This document shows positions 9,472 to 18,081 of a stretch of 64,000 nt of DNA, one piece after another. The notes beneath the pieces are model-generated. The model saw nothing but the letters and a program-made list of their open reading frames with translations. It was not told the origin of the DNA and searched no databases. Each line of letters opens with the position of its first letter. Position 1 is the first letter of the stretch. A program made the translations under genes and the position numbers. The DNA comes from Zobellia laminariae (GTDB taxonomy: Bacteria; Bacteroidota; Bacteroidia; Flavobacteriales; Flavobacteriaceae). The stretch lies in contig NZ_RCNS01000003.1 in assembly GCF_009725995.1 (NCBI RefSeq), positions 620,001 through 684,000 of the forward strand, given 5' to 3'.

Positions 9472-10557
9472 TTACTGTACGCTAACCTTTACCCCATTGA
9501 ATAATTTTCCTTCAGAAGAAACAACGTATTGTTCCTCTTGAGACAATCCTGAAAGTACTTCCACCTTATCGCCAAAAACCCGTCCTAAACGTAACCAACG
9601 CAACAAAGCGGTTCCGCTCTGGCTTATGGTATAAACACCGGTCAATTGGCCTTTTTCAACTAATGCTTCGGTAGGAATCATAATGGCACTGGCATTTGCT
9701 TTTCGTTCAACAGGAAACTGAACCGTGGCATACATACCGGATAAAATCTTAGCATCAGAGGCATCCAACATCACCTTTACCAGGTATTGCCCGCCTGTAT
9801 TCTTGGCAGAGCTGCTCACTTCTGTTACTTTACCTTTTACTGTTTTATGCAATGATTTTATAAGAACTGTTACTTCAGTATTAAGCTTGATATCCAAAAT
9901 CTCTGATTCTGCTACCATAGTCAAAACTTGATGTTTTCCAGGAGATTCTACTTCCAACAATGGCATTCCCGGGTTGGCCATATCGCCTGCGTTTATAAAC
10001 TTGTTCGTTACCACTCCGGCAAAAGGAGCGCGAATATTGGCATACCCCATTTGAGCGTTCACTCCGTTTTTCATTTGTTTTGCACTTTCCAAACGCGCCT
10101 GAGCCATATTATAATTGGCCGTTATATCATCTAGCTCTTTTTGCGAAGCACTGTTCTCATTAAACAAATTTGTAAAACGTTGGTAATCCTTCTCCGCATT
10201 GGTAAAGGCTGCCGTTGCTTCTGTTATTCCTGCATTTACTTGTGCAAGCTTGGCGGAAACATCTGCATTGTTCACGCTCAATAACAATTGGCCGTTTTTC
10301 ACCTTATCCCCTACTTTCACGTAAATCTTATCTACATACCCCATCATACGGGTGCTGATATTGGCACTTTTGGCCGCCTCAATTTTACCACTAGACGTTA
10401 CGAACGAATTCTCTGTATTCTCAGCTACCGTGAGCACTTGAACGGGAACCGCCGGGGAATTATCCACAACCGCTTTCTTTTCTGTTTCTCCACAGCTAGC
10501 CAATACAAGTGTCATTGTTAGAACTGCTGTTATTATGTAATTTCTGTTTTTCATCAT
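9472..10557 (-). CDS. RND efflux periplasmic adaptor (membrane-fusion lipoprotein)
   Basis: The 361-residue adaptor has a lipoprotein signal ending LVLASC (lipidated Cys near residue 22). A barrel-sandwich/lipoyl half follows, then an alpha-helical hairpin (about 95-165, with coiled-coil heptads around NAEKDYQRFTNLFNEN), the second lipoyl half and a beta-barrel domain. It would bridge the RND pump at 6099-9332 and the TolC channel at 10597-11901. It is the second gene of the operon, 39 bp after tolC. No His-rich metal-binding N-terminus of the CusB or CzcB type is visible. Class is certain, substrate unknown. Confidence 0.92.
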   Translation of the reverse strand: MMKNRNYIITAVLTMTLVLASCGETEKKAVVDNSPAVPVQVLTVAENTENSFVTSSGKIEAAKSANISTRMMGYVDKIYVKVGDKVKNGQLLLSVNNADVSAKLAQVNAGITEATAAFTNAEKDYQRFTNLFNENSASQKELDDITANYNMAQARLESAKQMKNGVNAQMGYANIRAPFAGVVTNKFINAGDMANPGMPLLEVESPGKHQVLTMVAESEILDIKLNTEVTVLIKSLHKTVKGKVTEVSSSAKNTGGQYLVKVMLDASDAKILSGMYATVQFPVERKANASAIMIPTEALVEKGQLTGVYTISQSGTALLRWLRLGRVFGDKVEVLSGLSQEEQYVVSSEGKLFNGVKVSVQ

Positions 10558-10596
10558 TTTAGAATTAAGTACTAGGTAAAAGTGTATCGTAGTTTA

Positions 10597-11901
10597 TTAC
10601 TTGGTCAAGAATTGTACATATGCCAGGGCATAGTTATGTTGAAAAATGGTGCTATAATATTCCAGTTGTTTTTGGGCATATTGGGTTTCGGCCATTAAAA
10701 CATCGGTCGTTTTTTCCAATCCCTGTTGAAAGCGGTTGGTGCGTATCCGTAAAGATTCTTTGGACTGCTCTAGGGCAAGGGCCGTGAGCTCCAAGTTGTT
10801 CTTGGCATCTTGGAGCGAACGTTTGGCCCTATTCAGCTCTACCTGACTTTCAGCTGTATATTGCTCTAATTCTATTTTTGATTTTTCGTATTCCGCTTTA
10901 CTTTTTTGTGCTTTTCCGTATCGCTTACCTCCTTCTAGTATATTCCATTTTAGCTCGGCCCCAAACAAATATCCGTTGGAAGCTCCTTGAAAAATTTCGT
11001 CATCGTGAAGTTCATAAGTCCCAAATGCATTTAAACGTGGCAAGAAGCTCATTTTATCTGCCTTGTGCATTTGTCCGTAAGCATTACTTGCAGATGACAT
11101 GGCTAGTATATCCGCTCTGTTTTCAGAAAGCTGTTGTACCGCCGCATCACTAATTGTGACCGTTAGTGAATCTGTGGGCTGTAAGATGGCGTAGGTCTTA
11201 TCATCCATTAAAACCGATAAGTAATTAGATGCATTTTGAATATTACTCTTTGCATACTGCAACTGGTTCTGTATCTCACCTACACGGACTTCTACGGCAA
11301 GAACATCTGATTTCTGTAAATACCCCTGCTTAAAACTATTGTCTGCAATACGTTTATTCTCTACTGCGGCTTCTTTTGCTTTTTCTAAAACTTCTACCGT
11401 TTTATATGCCAACTGTAGCTGCATATATGCCTTTTCTATCTCCAGCGACATATATTCCTGCGTACGTTCTGACTGTAGCTTGGTAGCATTATACTTGGAC
11501 TTGGCCGCCTTGCGTTGGTAGATGCCATCAAAATTAACCAGTGGTTGTTGTACCTCTATTCGCGTAGCGAAATCTTCAATTTGACTAGGATTGTTCAATA
11601 AATCCGGAGCAAAATCACCTGAAGTCAAAATAGATTGATTTAGTTTAGAACCAAATGCCATTAACGGGTTGGTAGTTGCTATTCCCGTATGTGAAACTCC
11701 TATACTAGGCAACAAGATGGCATTGGTCTGCCTGTAATCTCCCAAGGCTGCCAAAACATCTTGTTCCGCCATTTTTAAGGTGTTGTTGTTTTCGTTTACC
11801 TTGGCAATGACCTCAGCTTTTGTAATCAGTAGTGTTTCCTGTGCTTCTGCAAAAAAGGAACCTCCCAGAAAAACCAATATCAAGAAAATATACTTCATCA
11901 T
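10597..11901 (-). CDS. TolC-family outer-membrane channel, first gene of the RND operon
   Basis: The 434-residue protein has a signal peptide (1-20, ending FAEAQE) and two structural repeats of long amphipathic helices and strands, the TolC/OEP layout. It is the first gene of the tolC-adaptor-RND-PII-DUF2892 operon. The promoter shows GTAAC-CATT-GTTAC and a perfect -7 box 29.5 bp further on, giving a 5' leader of only about 8-11 nt. Two consecutive ATG codons occur; either could be used. No unusual residues seen. Confidence 0.92.
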   Translation of the reverse strand: MMKYIFLILVFLGGSFFAEAQETLLITKAEVIAKVNENNNTLKMAEQDVLAALGDYRQTNAILLPSIGVSHTGIATTNPLMAFGSKLNQSILTSGDFAPDLLNNPSQIEDFATRIEVQQPLVNFDGIYQRKAAKSKYNATKLQSERTQEYMSLEIEKAYMQLQLAYKTVEVLEKAKEAAVENKRIADNSFKQGYLQKSDVLAVEVRVGEIQNQLQYAKSNIQNASNYLSVLMDDKTYAILQPTDSLTVTISDAAVQQLSENRADILAMSSASNAYGQMHKADKMSFLPRLNAFGTYELHDDEIFQGASNGYLFGAELKWNILEGGKRYGKAQKSKAEYEKSKIELEQYTAESQVELNRAKRSLQDAKNNLELTALALEQSKESLRIRTNRFQQGLEKTTDVLMAETQYAQKQLEYYSTIFQHNYALAYVQFLTK

Positions 11902-11915
11902 TAATTTATTTTCTA

Positions 11916-11959
11916 CAAAATTACGGTCGCGTTCCTAGCTCCACAGTAACCATTGTTAC
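11916..11959 (-). promoter_or_regulatory. GTAAC-N4-GTTAC operator and -7 box of the RND efflux operon
   Basis: The perfect dyad GTAAC-CATT-GTTAC is at 11946-11959. On the minus strand TAATTTTG (6/6 of TAnnTTTG) is at 11923-11916, with its first base 29.5 bp from the dyad centre. This is the class II Crp/Fnr layout. Confidence 0.8.
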
Positions 11960-11996
11960 CATTCAAAAAAGTATTACATCGCTCATTCTAAGAAAT

Positions 11997-12031
11997 AAAA
12001 AAAGGCCCCTCGTTTACCGAAGCGCCTATTG
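11997..12031 (-). terminator. Terminator of the SQR/DUF6132 unit
   Basis: On the minus strand an imperfect stem (AGGCGCTTCG / CGAGGGGCCT) with a GTAAA loop is followed by seven T. It separates the SQR unit from the TolC operon promoter. Confidence 0.65.
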
Positions 12032-12065
12032 TTGACTTACCTATATTATTTAATATCTAACTAAT

Positions 12066-12260
12066 TTATTTTTTAGGAGATTTTACGAACATATTGAATA
12101 ACAACCCTCCCATAAGAGCTCCGTACAATGTACTATTCAAAGGTTTGGAAGTGATGGCACAAGTGCCAGAAACACACCCGATTTCCGAATAATACATGTA
12201 CCCAGCAATTGCCCCCAGAGCAATACCAAGCACTGTAACCCATACTATTTTTCTTGTCAT
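12066..12260 (-). CDS. DUF6132-like small membrane protein
   Basis: The start is taken at the ATG at 12258-12260, giving 64 residues. A longer frame reaching 12329 is possible, but its extra N-terminus overlaps a better small gene. The protein has an N-terminal helix (VWVTVLGIALGAIAGYMYY), then a conserved-looking block GCVSGTCAITSKPLNS-x-YGA, then a second helix. The two cysteines in GCVSGTC resemble a redox or sulfur site. The preceding 45-residue gene ends TAA overlapping this ATG (TAATG), implying translational coupling. It lies downstream of sulfide:quinone oxidoreductase. Family assignment is from memory of the Cys block; function unknown. Confidence 0.8.
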   Translation of the reverse strand: MTRKIVWVTVLGIALGAIAGYMYYSEIGCVSGTCAITSKPLNSTLYGALMGGLLFNMFVKSPKK

Positions 12261-12397
12261 TATGATGTTGTTTTTCGGGTACCACCATGGCCTCCGGCCA
12301 CAACAATCAATATCTTTAAACTCAACCAAATGAACTTGAAGAATTGAATGATGGGATTCCTCATAATAAATCGTTTTGATTTTGATATTCTTTTCAT
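12260..12397 (-). CDS. 45-residue small membrane-type protein, translationally coupled to DUF6132
   Basis: This short ORF has ATG at 12397-12395 and TAA at 12262-12260. It encodes a basic N-terminus (MKRISKSKRF), an internal Met at residue 12, a hydrophobic stretch (FFKFIWLSLKILIVVAGG) and the tail GHGGTRKTTS. The stop overlaps the DUF6132 start as TAATG, which is strong evidence of real translation. Short flavobacterial proteins ending in GHGGTR are familiar to me from sulfur-gene neighbourhoods, but I cannot name a family. It probably forms a single-helix membrane peptide expressed together with SQR and DUF6132. Confidence 0.72.
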   Translation of the reverse strand: MKRISKSKRFIMRNPIIQFFKFIWLSLKILIVVAGGHGGTRKTTS

Positions 12398-12454
12398 CTT
12401 TTTCTATTTCAAATTAAACCACTTACCAATAATGAATAATCGCTATCTTACTTT

Positions 12455-13909
12455 TTACTCAGGAATGAGCCACCAAAACGGCTTCATTTTGGCCTTATAC
12501 ATAAAGGCATAATGCAATGCCAGTTTTAACCAGTGGCCAGCTAAACCAATTTCACCAAAGGTCTTGCCCAATTTTCTACCATGAGTTTCTGGATATTTTA
12601 TAAAATCGGGAACAATAGGGAATGTGGTAATGCTAATTCCACTTCCTTGTGTCATGCCATAACCTGCAGAAGCAATACATGCTGCGCCCATATTACCCAT
12701 AGATCCTTTGTGCTGTAATTCTTTTTTCCCTTTAATGACATCTATAATATTATCTGCAACCAACTTGGCCGTAATTCCCGATGGCATTCCCGTACGTGGT
12801 GGTGCCGGCGAAATAGATGTTCCGTTTTTACTTACCCTTGGTTTAGAAATGGCGTGTGGAGGTGCAAAGGCAATACCTGGCGCGAATATGTTTTTATATG
12901 ACGGATTCTGATACGTTTCTGGCCAATCTTGCACGCTCCAATTTTCATAGGGTTTTGGTGTGTAATCTGCATCTACCAACATAAAACCTTTAAATAGCTT
13001 ATCTGTTATCTCTTCATTATTTTTATCGTAAGCCTTGAATCCATGCCCTGAAAAAGCAGGAATGAGCATTGCAAAGTCATAGGTTTCGGATTTTTGCTCG
13101 CCCTCCAAATTTTCATAGTGAGCAATACCGTCTTCTATTTTATTTACTCCGGCACCTAGAATCCATTTTATGCCTCGGTCTTCAAAAACCATTTCAACCA
13201 ATTCACTAGACTTCATAATGTTACTGCCGTAGCTAAGCAGAACGCCATCCATACCAAAATCTCCCAATTGATATTCGTTAGAAATCCAGGTAACTTCAGC
13301 CATATCTCGCACGTTATGTCTGTGAAGCTCTTTCTCTACATTTAAAATATACTCAAAAGCAGCCCCTTGGCAGGTTGCCTTGGCATGACCTGTACCTATT
13401 AGAATTTTTACTTTTTCGCCCTTCTTCATTCTTTCAATGAGGGCATCCAACCCTTGCCATGCATGTTCTGCATGGGTATAAGTACATACAGAATAGGTCT
13501 TATTGGTTGCGGGCATAAGCCCTTCCGTTTGGTCAAAAGCCAATTTTGGACCAGTAGCATTAATCAAATAGTCGTAGGTTACTTTTTCCGTTCTGCCTTT
13601 TTCTTCCTCAAGAACATACTGCACGTTTACATAAGGTTTTGAGATTTCAGTATCCCCTTCTGGGTGAAAGGTTGTCACCTTGGCCCTTTTAAAGTCAATC
13701 CCTTTTTTCTTATATAATGGTGTTAGGGGAAAAAGAATATCTTCCGACTTCATCCTTCCCACACCTACCCATATATTAGAAGGTATCCATTGGTAATTTC
13801 CGTTTGGGGAAACAACGACTACTTCATGTTCTTTTGATAATTTTCTCCTTAGGTGAGTGGCGGCCACATGACCTGCAATTCCAGCTCCTAGTATAACTAT
13901 TTTAGACAT
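12455..13909 (-). CDS. sqr: Sulfide:quinone oxidoreductase-type FAD enzyme
   Basis: The start is placed at the ATG at 13907-13909 (484 residues), because the Rossmann FAD motif VILGAGIAG must begin at the N-terminus; a 15-residue upstream extension is unlikely. The protein oxidises sulfide and passes electrons to the quinone pool at the membrane. Three cysteines, C142, C180 (KATCQG) and C411 (GAACIAS), sit where SQRs carry their catalytic/persulfide cysteines. The C-terminus has an amphipathic Trp/Lys-rich segment suited to membrane contact. An imperfect GTAAC-type dyad lies 120 bp upstream. Together with the MBL/rhodanese protein and rhodanese nearby, it makes a sulfide-detoxification set. 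The distinction from other FAD-linked NADH-dehydrogenase-like enzymes rests on the Cys triad and context. Confidence 0.85.
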   Translation of the reverse strand: MSKIVILGAGIAGHVAATHLRRKLSKEHEVVVVSPNGNYQWIPSNIWVGVGRMKSEDILFPLTPLYKKKGIDFKRAKVTTFHPEGDTEISKPYVNVQYVLEEEKGRTEKVTYDYLINATGPKLAFDQTEGLMPATNKTYSVCTYTHAEHAWQGLDALIERMKKGEKVKILIGTGHAKATCQGAAFEYILNVEKELHRHNVRDMAEVTWISNEYQLGDFGMDGVLLSYGSNIMKSSELVEMVFEDRGIKWILGAGVNKIEDGIAHYENLEGEQKSETYDFAMLIPAFSGHGFKAYDKNNEEITDKLFKGFMLVDADYTPKPYENWSVQDWPETYQNPSYKNIFAPGIAFAPPHAISKPRVSKNGTSISPAPPRTGMPSGITAKLVADNIIDVIKGKKELQHKGSMGNMGAACIASAGYGMTQGSGISITTFPIVPDFIKYPETHGRKLGKTFGEIGLAGHWLKLALHYAFMYKAKMKPFWWLIPE

Positions 13910-13998
13910 TTTGTTTGGATTTTTGGTATGAAGTTCATTCCTAAAAAACAACAACCAACCTGATTATTGTTGACTAAGAACCAACAACTCTAACACTG

Positions 13999-14042
13999 TA
14001 AATTTCAATATTTAACAAAGCGCTCACAGCAACTTTTGTTAC
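13999..14042 (-). promoter_or_regulatory. Probable GTAAC-class operator of SQR
   Basis: The imperfect dyad GCAAC-TTTT-GTTAC is at 14029-14042. At the fixed 29.5-bp offset the minus strand reads GAAATTTA (14006-13999), only 4/6 of the -7 consensus. This is the weakest of the set, supported mainly by the neighbouring sites. Confidence 0.45.
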
Positions 14043-14110
14043 AGAAACAACCGGCTCAGAAGAAAAATAATTGTGTTAATGAATATTGACGGTTTTATTT
14101 CAAATAGATT

Positions 14111-14250
14111 ATAAATAATACGGTATTCCGTAAGAAGCTGGTGACATGATTATTTATATTGCAGTTATAATCTAAACATGGGTAGACTTAACAGAGTTGT
14201 TTTTATAGCCTAATATTGAGAGGTATGTACTAGGGTACATATACAATTGT
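14111..14250 (+). repeat. Upstream repeat block, copy A
   Basis: It matches 17912-18052 in two conserved parts at nearly the same spacing. In the first 61 bp, 52 are identical. The second part shares TAG-G/A-GT-A/G-CATATACAATT. Copy A holds two perfect dyads: TACGG-TATT-CCGTA at 14119-14132 and TATGTAC-TAGG-GTACATA at 14224-14241. The block lies upstream of the sensor kinase gene. Confidence 0.75.
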
Positions 14251-14515
14251 TACAAAACAATAAAAAAGCACTAAATAAGATAGAAAAGTTCATTAGCTAG
14301 ATTGTGAAATGTAGACTAACTAACTTAGCTCAAACAGACTTTAAATGAGTTCAAATATGAGCATATTAGAAGTGTAGAAAAAACAGATATATTTTATACC
14401 GTTTGGATTGAAAAAAGAAGATCATAATAAAAGATACTATTACTTCTTAAAAAGAGTTTTACTGTTAGGACTAGGTACTGTTTTATAATGATTATACAGT
14501 AAAAATAATTGATAA

Positions 14516-17500
14516 ATGCAACGCTTCCCTATTAGGGCATTCTTAACTTCAGTATTATATATCCTAATAATACTGGGCCTTAATGCGCAATCTCATAATC
14601 AATTTCTGGAAAAAATTGGAATTGAAAATGGGCTTTCATCCAATTATCCTACATGCATTATTGAAGACTCCAAAGGATTCATCTGGGCTGGCTCAAATAA
14701 TGGATTGAACCGATACGATGGGTATCAATCTAAAGTATTTAAGTATGACCCAAACAATAGTAACACCATCTCAGAAAATTGGATTACTGCCCTATTAGAG
14801 GATTCTAATGGAAATATATGGATTGGAACAGAAGGTGGTGGACTAAACTTTTACAATACCACTACAGATGTTATAACCAGATTTACCCATAGAAAAAATG
14901 ATTCAACTTCTATTAGTAGTAACACGGTACATAGAATATACGAGGATAGTAAATTGAGACTTTGGGTAGCTACAAATAGTGGTTTGAATTTACTAAATCG
15001 CTCCAAAGGCACCTTTAAACGCTGGATACAACCTAATGAATGTGCAAATTGTGAGTTCTCCGTAAAAGCTATAACTGAAGATCAAAAAGGAAATCTTTGG
15101 ATTGGAGACGAGTTTCAGGGGCTTTATTACTTTACTCCCTCCAGTGGTAAATTCACCAAACCCCATTTAAACAATACCAATGAAAATGTACTTCCTTCAG
15201 AATTTATAAATGATCTATATTTTTCTAAAGGCAATTTATGGGTAGGTACTGACAATGGATTAGCCATATTAAATACACTAACTACCCCATTTAAAAAAGT
15301 GGCATTAGATCCCGAACGTAAAAGTGCTCTTAATGGCATGTATATATGGAAAATTTATCATGACAATAATCAGTGCATTTGGCTATGTACAAATGGTAGT
15401 GGCTTAATAAATTATAGTAGAAAGACACATAAGATAACTGTTTATAAGGCAGATGGGAACTCCGCTTACAAAATAGGTAGTAATTCCATAGAAGATGTAC
15501 TTGTTGATAAATCCAGAAACATTTGGATGGCAACCACAGGAAACGGATTGAACAAATTCAATTTAAAAAACCTGAACTTTCATCATTGGGAAAAAGACAA
15601 CGACAACAGCAATTCGTTGGTTGACAATAGCGTGCGAGCAATGCTGCAAGAAATAGACGGCACAATATGGATAGGAACCAATAATGGACTAAGCAGATTC
15701 AATCAAAAATCTAATCTATTTAAAAATTATACAAAGGGTTTTAACTACAGAGCTGATATTAATACACCAAAAATCCGTTCAATTCTCCGTTCCAAAAGCA
15801 ATGACTTATGGATTGGCTCACAAAGTGGTGGACTCTATAAATACGACCCAAAGAAAGATCGGTTCTTCTTAGAGTTAGATTTTGTAAATAATCCTATAGC
15901 AACTAAAATAGGACACATTCAAACCTTATATGAAGTAGAAGATGGTGTACTATTAATTGGAACCGTAGGAGCTGGCCTAGTAACCTACAATACTATTACA
16001 GGGGAAACCAAGCACATATACTCAAAGGATAACCCCAATAACATCTTGTTTAGCTTAGATGCAAAATGTATGTTAACAGCTTCTGAATCAGAAATATGGA
16101 TAGGTACTGACATAGGTTTGCTTTTGCTTAACACCAATACACTAGAGTTTAAATTATGGGAATATAAAGAAGGTTGTGACAACTGTATTGTTGGCAATAA
16201 AATTCGCTCTTTATACCGTGATAGCAACAATAAATTATGGATTGGAACTAGAAGTGGCTTAGCCCTATTTGATCCTCAATCCGAAAAATTTGAGCAATAC
16301 GGAATAGATGATGGTCTACCAAGTGATATCATATTTGGTATTCTACCAGGCATAGATGGTAATATTTGGCTGACAACTCCCAATGGGTTGTCAAAAACAA
16401 ATCCTCTAAATATAGAATTCAAAAATATTACAGTACCCGGAAATAATATTCTAGACATGGGAGCCCATGCACAGGGGTTAGATGGAAATTTACTTATAGG
16501 AGGTACATCTGGTTTTACGATTTTTAACCCTAACGACATAAAAAGTAACACGCACATTCCTAATGTAGTTTTTACAGATGTTAAGGTTAATAATGAATCC
16601 ATATCGTTCGATAAGAATATTTCCGAATTGAACTCCATCGACTTATCCTATGACCAAAACAATTTAACCTTTGAATTTTCTGCTTTAGAATTCACTAATT
16701 CCCAAATTAATAAGTACAAATACAAATTAGAGGGGTTTAATGATAGTTGGGTTGAATACGGTAGTAAACATGATTTAAATTTTACAAATTTAGACTCAAA
16801 AACATACGTATTAAAAATTAAAGGCTCCAATGATGAAGGTGTATGGAACGAACAGGAGACATCGTTAACCATTAACATAAAGCCACCTTTTTGGAAAACA
16901 CTGTGGTTTAGAATCCTTAGTGTTCTATTAACTATTGGATTACTTTTTTCTTTCTATTATTCACGAATCAATAGATTGAAAAAAACGGAAGCCCTACTTC
17001 AAAAAGAGGTCTCTAAACAAACAAAAGAACTGGTAGAAAACAACAAAAAGTTAGAGGAACTAGATAGAGAAAAGGACGGTATCATTGGGATTATGGCTCA
17101 TGACCTCAGAGGCCCTCTTAACAACATCCAAGGTCTTAGTCAGCTTTTAGAAAGTAATGAGAACTTAGATGAAGAACAAAAAACATACATTGGGTACATT
17201 AATAAATCTGTAAAAAGTGGTAATAGCCTAATTACAGATTTACTCTTTATGAGCAATATTAATCACCCAGAAAAAACAATTGAATTAAAAGACATTGAGC
17301 TTTCTGAATTCATAGAAGTATGGGCAAAAAGCTATATAACCAGATTAGATAAAAAAGGTCAAGAACTAAGAACGTTTATTGACAAAAAGCCTCTCATAAT
17401 TCATACGGACCAAAAATTGGTGACCCGTATTTTTGATAATTTAATGACCAACGCTATTAAGTTTTCAAACAAAGGAAGTAAAATTGATCTATCCGTAAAC

Positions 17501-17749
17501 TCCAGTAACGACTCAATAATTATTTCCTTCAAAGATTACGGCCCTGGTATGTCTGAAGCTGATAAAAATAAAGCATTTAAAATGTTTCAAAAACTCTCTG
17601 CACGACCAACGGATGGGGAAAGCTCTCATGGGTTGGGCTTAGCTATTGTTAAAACACTGGTTGAAAAGCTAGAGGGATCAATTACAATTAAAAGCGAACT
17701 GGGGAAAGGCACTGAGTTTATTCTCAGTTTACCCAAAGGAAAAATATAA
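14516..17749 (+). CDS. Two-component-regulator propeller sensor histidine kinase
   Basis: The 1077-residue protein has a signal peptide (1-25, ending LNAQ), two reg_prop propellers (about 30-690, with many L/I-W-I-G-T and GLN blades), a Y_Y_Y domain (about 695-790), a membrane helix (about 797-815) and a coiled-coil. The HisKA H-box IMAHDLRGPLNN has H862, and the HATPase_c domain has an N-box (DNLMTNAIKFSNKGS), DYGPGM and GLGLAIV. It ends directly after the ATPase domain: no receiver or AraC domain is fused, and no response regulator gene is adjacent, so its partner must lie elsewhere. It is oriented against the flanking minus-strand sulfur genes and is bracketed by duplicated upstream DNA. 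The ligand is unknown. Confidence 0.93.
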   Translation: MQRFPIRAFLTSVLYILIILGLNAQSHNQFLEKIGIENGLSSNYPTCIIEDSKGFIWAGSNNGLNRYDGYQSKVFKYDPNNSNTISENWITALLEDSNGNIWIGTEGGGLNFYNTTTDVITRFTHRKNDSTSISSNTVHRIYEDSKLRLWVATNSGLNLLNRSKGTFKRWIQPNECANCEFSVKAITEDQKGNLWIGDEFQGLYYFTPSSGKFTKPHLNNTNENVLPSEFINDLYFSKGNLWVGTDNGLAILNTLTTPFKKVALDPERKSALNGMYIWKIYHDNNQCIWLCTNGSGLINYSRKTHKITVYKADGNSAYKIGSNSIEDVLVDKSRNIWMATTGNGLNKFNLKNLNFHHWEKDNDNSNSLVDNSVRAMLQEIDGTIWIGTNNGLSRFNQKSNLFKNYTKGFNYRADINTPKIRSILRSKSNDLWIGSQSGGLYKYDPKKDRFFLELDFVNNPIATKIGHIQTLYEVEDGVLLIGTVGAGLVTYNTITGETKHIYSKDNPNNILFSLDAKCMLTASESEIWIGTDIGLLLLNTNTLEFKLWEYKEGCDNCIVGNKIRSLYRDSNNKLWIGTRSGLALFDPQSEKFEQYGIDDGLPSDIIFGILPGIDGNIWLTTPNGLSKTNPLNIEFKNITVPGNNILDMGAHAQGLDGNLLIGGTSGFTIFNPNDIKSNTHIPNVVFTDVKVNNESISFDKNISELNSIDLSYDQNNLTFEFSALEFTNSQINKYKYKLEGFNDSWVEYGSKHDLNFTNLDSKTYVLKIKGSNDEGVWNEQETSLTINIKPPFWKTLWFRILSVLLTIGLLFSFYYSRINRLKKTEALLQKEVSKQTKELVENNKKLEELDREKDGIIGIMAHDLRGPLNNIQGLSQLLESNENLDEEQKTYIGYINKSVKSGNSLITDLLFMSNINHPEKTIELKDIELSEFIEVWAKSYITRLDKKGQELRTFIDKKPLIIHTDQKLVTRIFDNLMTNAIKFSNKGSKIDLSVNSSNDSIIISFKDYGPGMSEADKNKAFKMFQKLSARPTDGESSHGLGLAIVKTLVEKLEGSITIKSELGKGTEFILSLPKGKI

Positions 17750-18081
17750 TCTAATCTTCTATTGCCAATTACAACTACTACAATTTTTATAACTCTTGGG
17801 CTGTGGCAGCTCATTTAAGAGATTCTCTCTTTAAAGTTGACTACTAGTATATGCGTAATCAAAACACACGGTTTAACTCCGTAATCTTCTTATTCAAAAA
17901 ACACCCCTTCATTAAATAATATAGTATTCTGTAAGAATCAGACGACATGATTATTTATATTGCAGGTATAATACCGATTTAAACAGGCTAAAAATCCCCG
18001 TTCTTTGCTCTCATTTTTAAATAGATGTGTGCTAGAGTGCATATACAATTATTAGCCACAAGTATAAAGAAACAATAAGAC
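17750..18081. other. Intergenic region upstream of the 18082 lipoprotein gene
   Basis: These 332 bp are mostly occupied by copy B of the upstream repeat (17912-18052). The first 160 bp after the kinase stop show no terminator hairpin and no credible ORF. Confidence 0.6.
17912..18052 (+). repeat. Upstream repeat block, copy B
   Basis: This is a diverged direct copy of 14111-14250, offset 3801-3802 bp. The TACGG dyad has become TATAG-TATT-CTGTA, which partly keeps its symmetry. It lies upstream of the 18082 gene, so the two genes between SQR and the toxin module appear to have inherited related control regions. Confidence 0.75.

Larger units (their letters stand above)
13910..14515. other. Intergenic region between divergent SQR and sensor kinase genes
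   Basis: These 606 bp contain the SQR operator (13999-14042) and the first copy of a repeated upstream block (14111-14250). The rest is AT-rich with no ORF I would support. The sensor kinase start at 14516 is about 265 bp beyond the repeat, so a long leader or a second promoter is implied. Confidence 0.6.

Noticed and set aside
12261..12329. N-terminal extension of the DUF6132 protein
   Set aside because: The frame runs through the better-supported 45-residue gene in another frame, and the extension has no family-like sequence.
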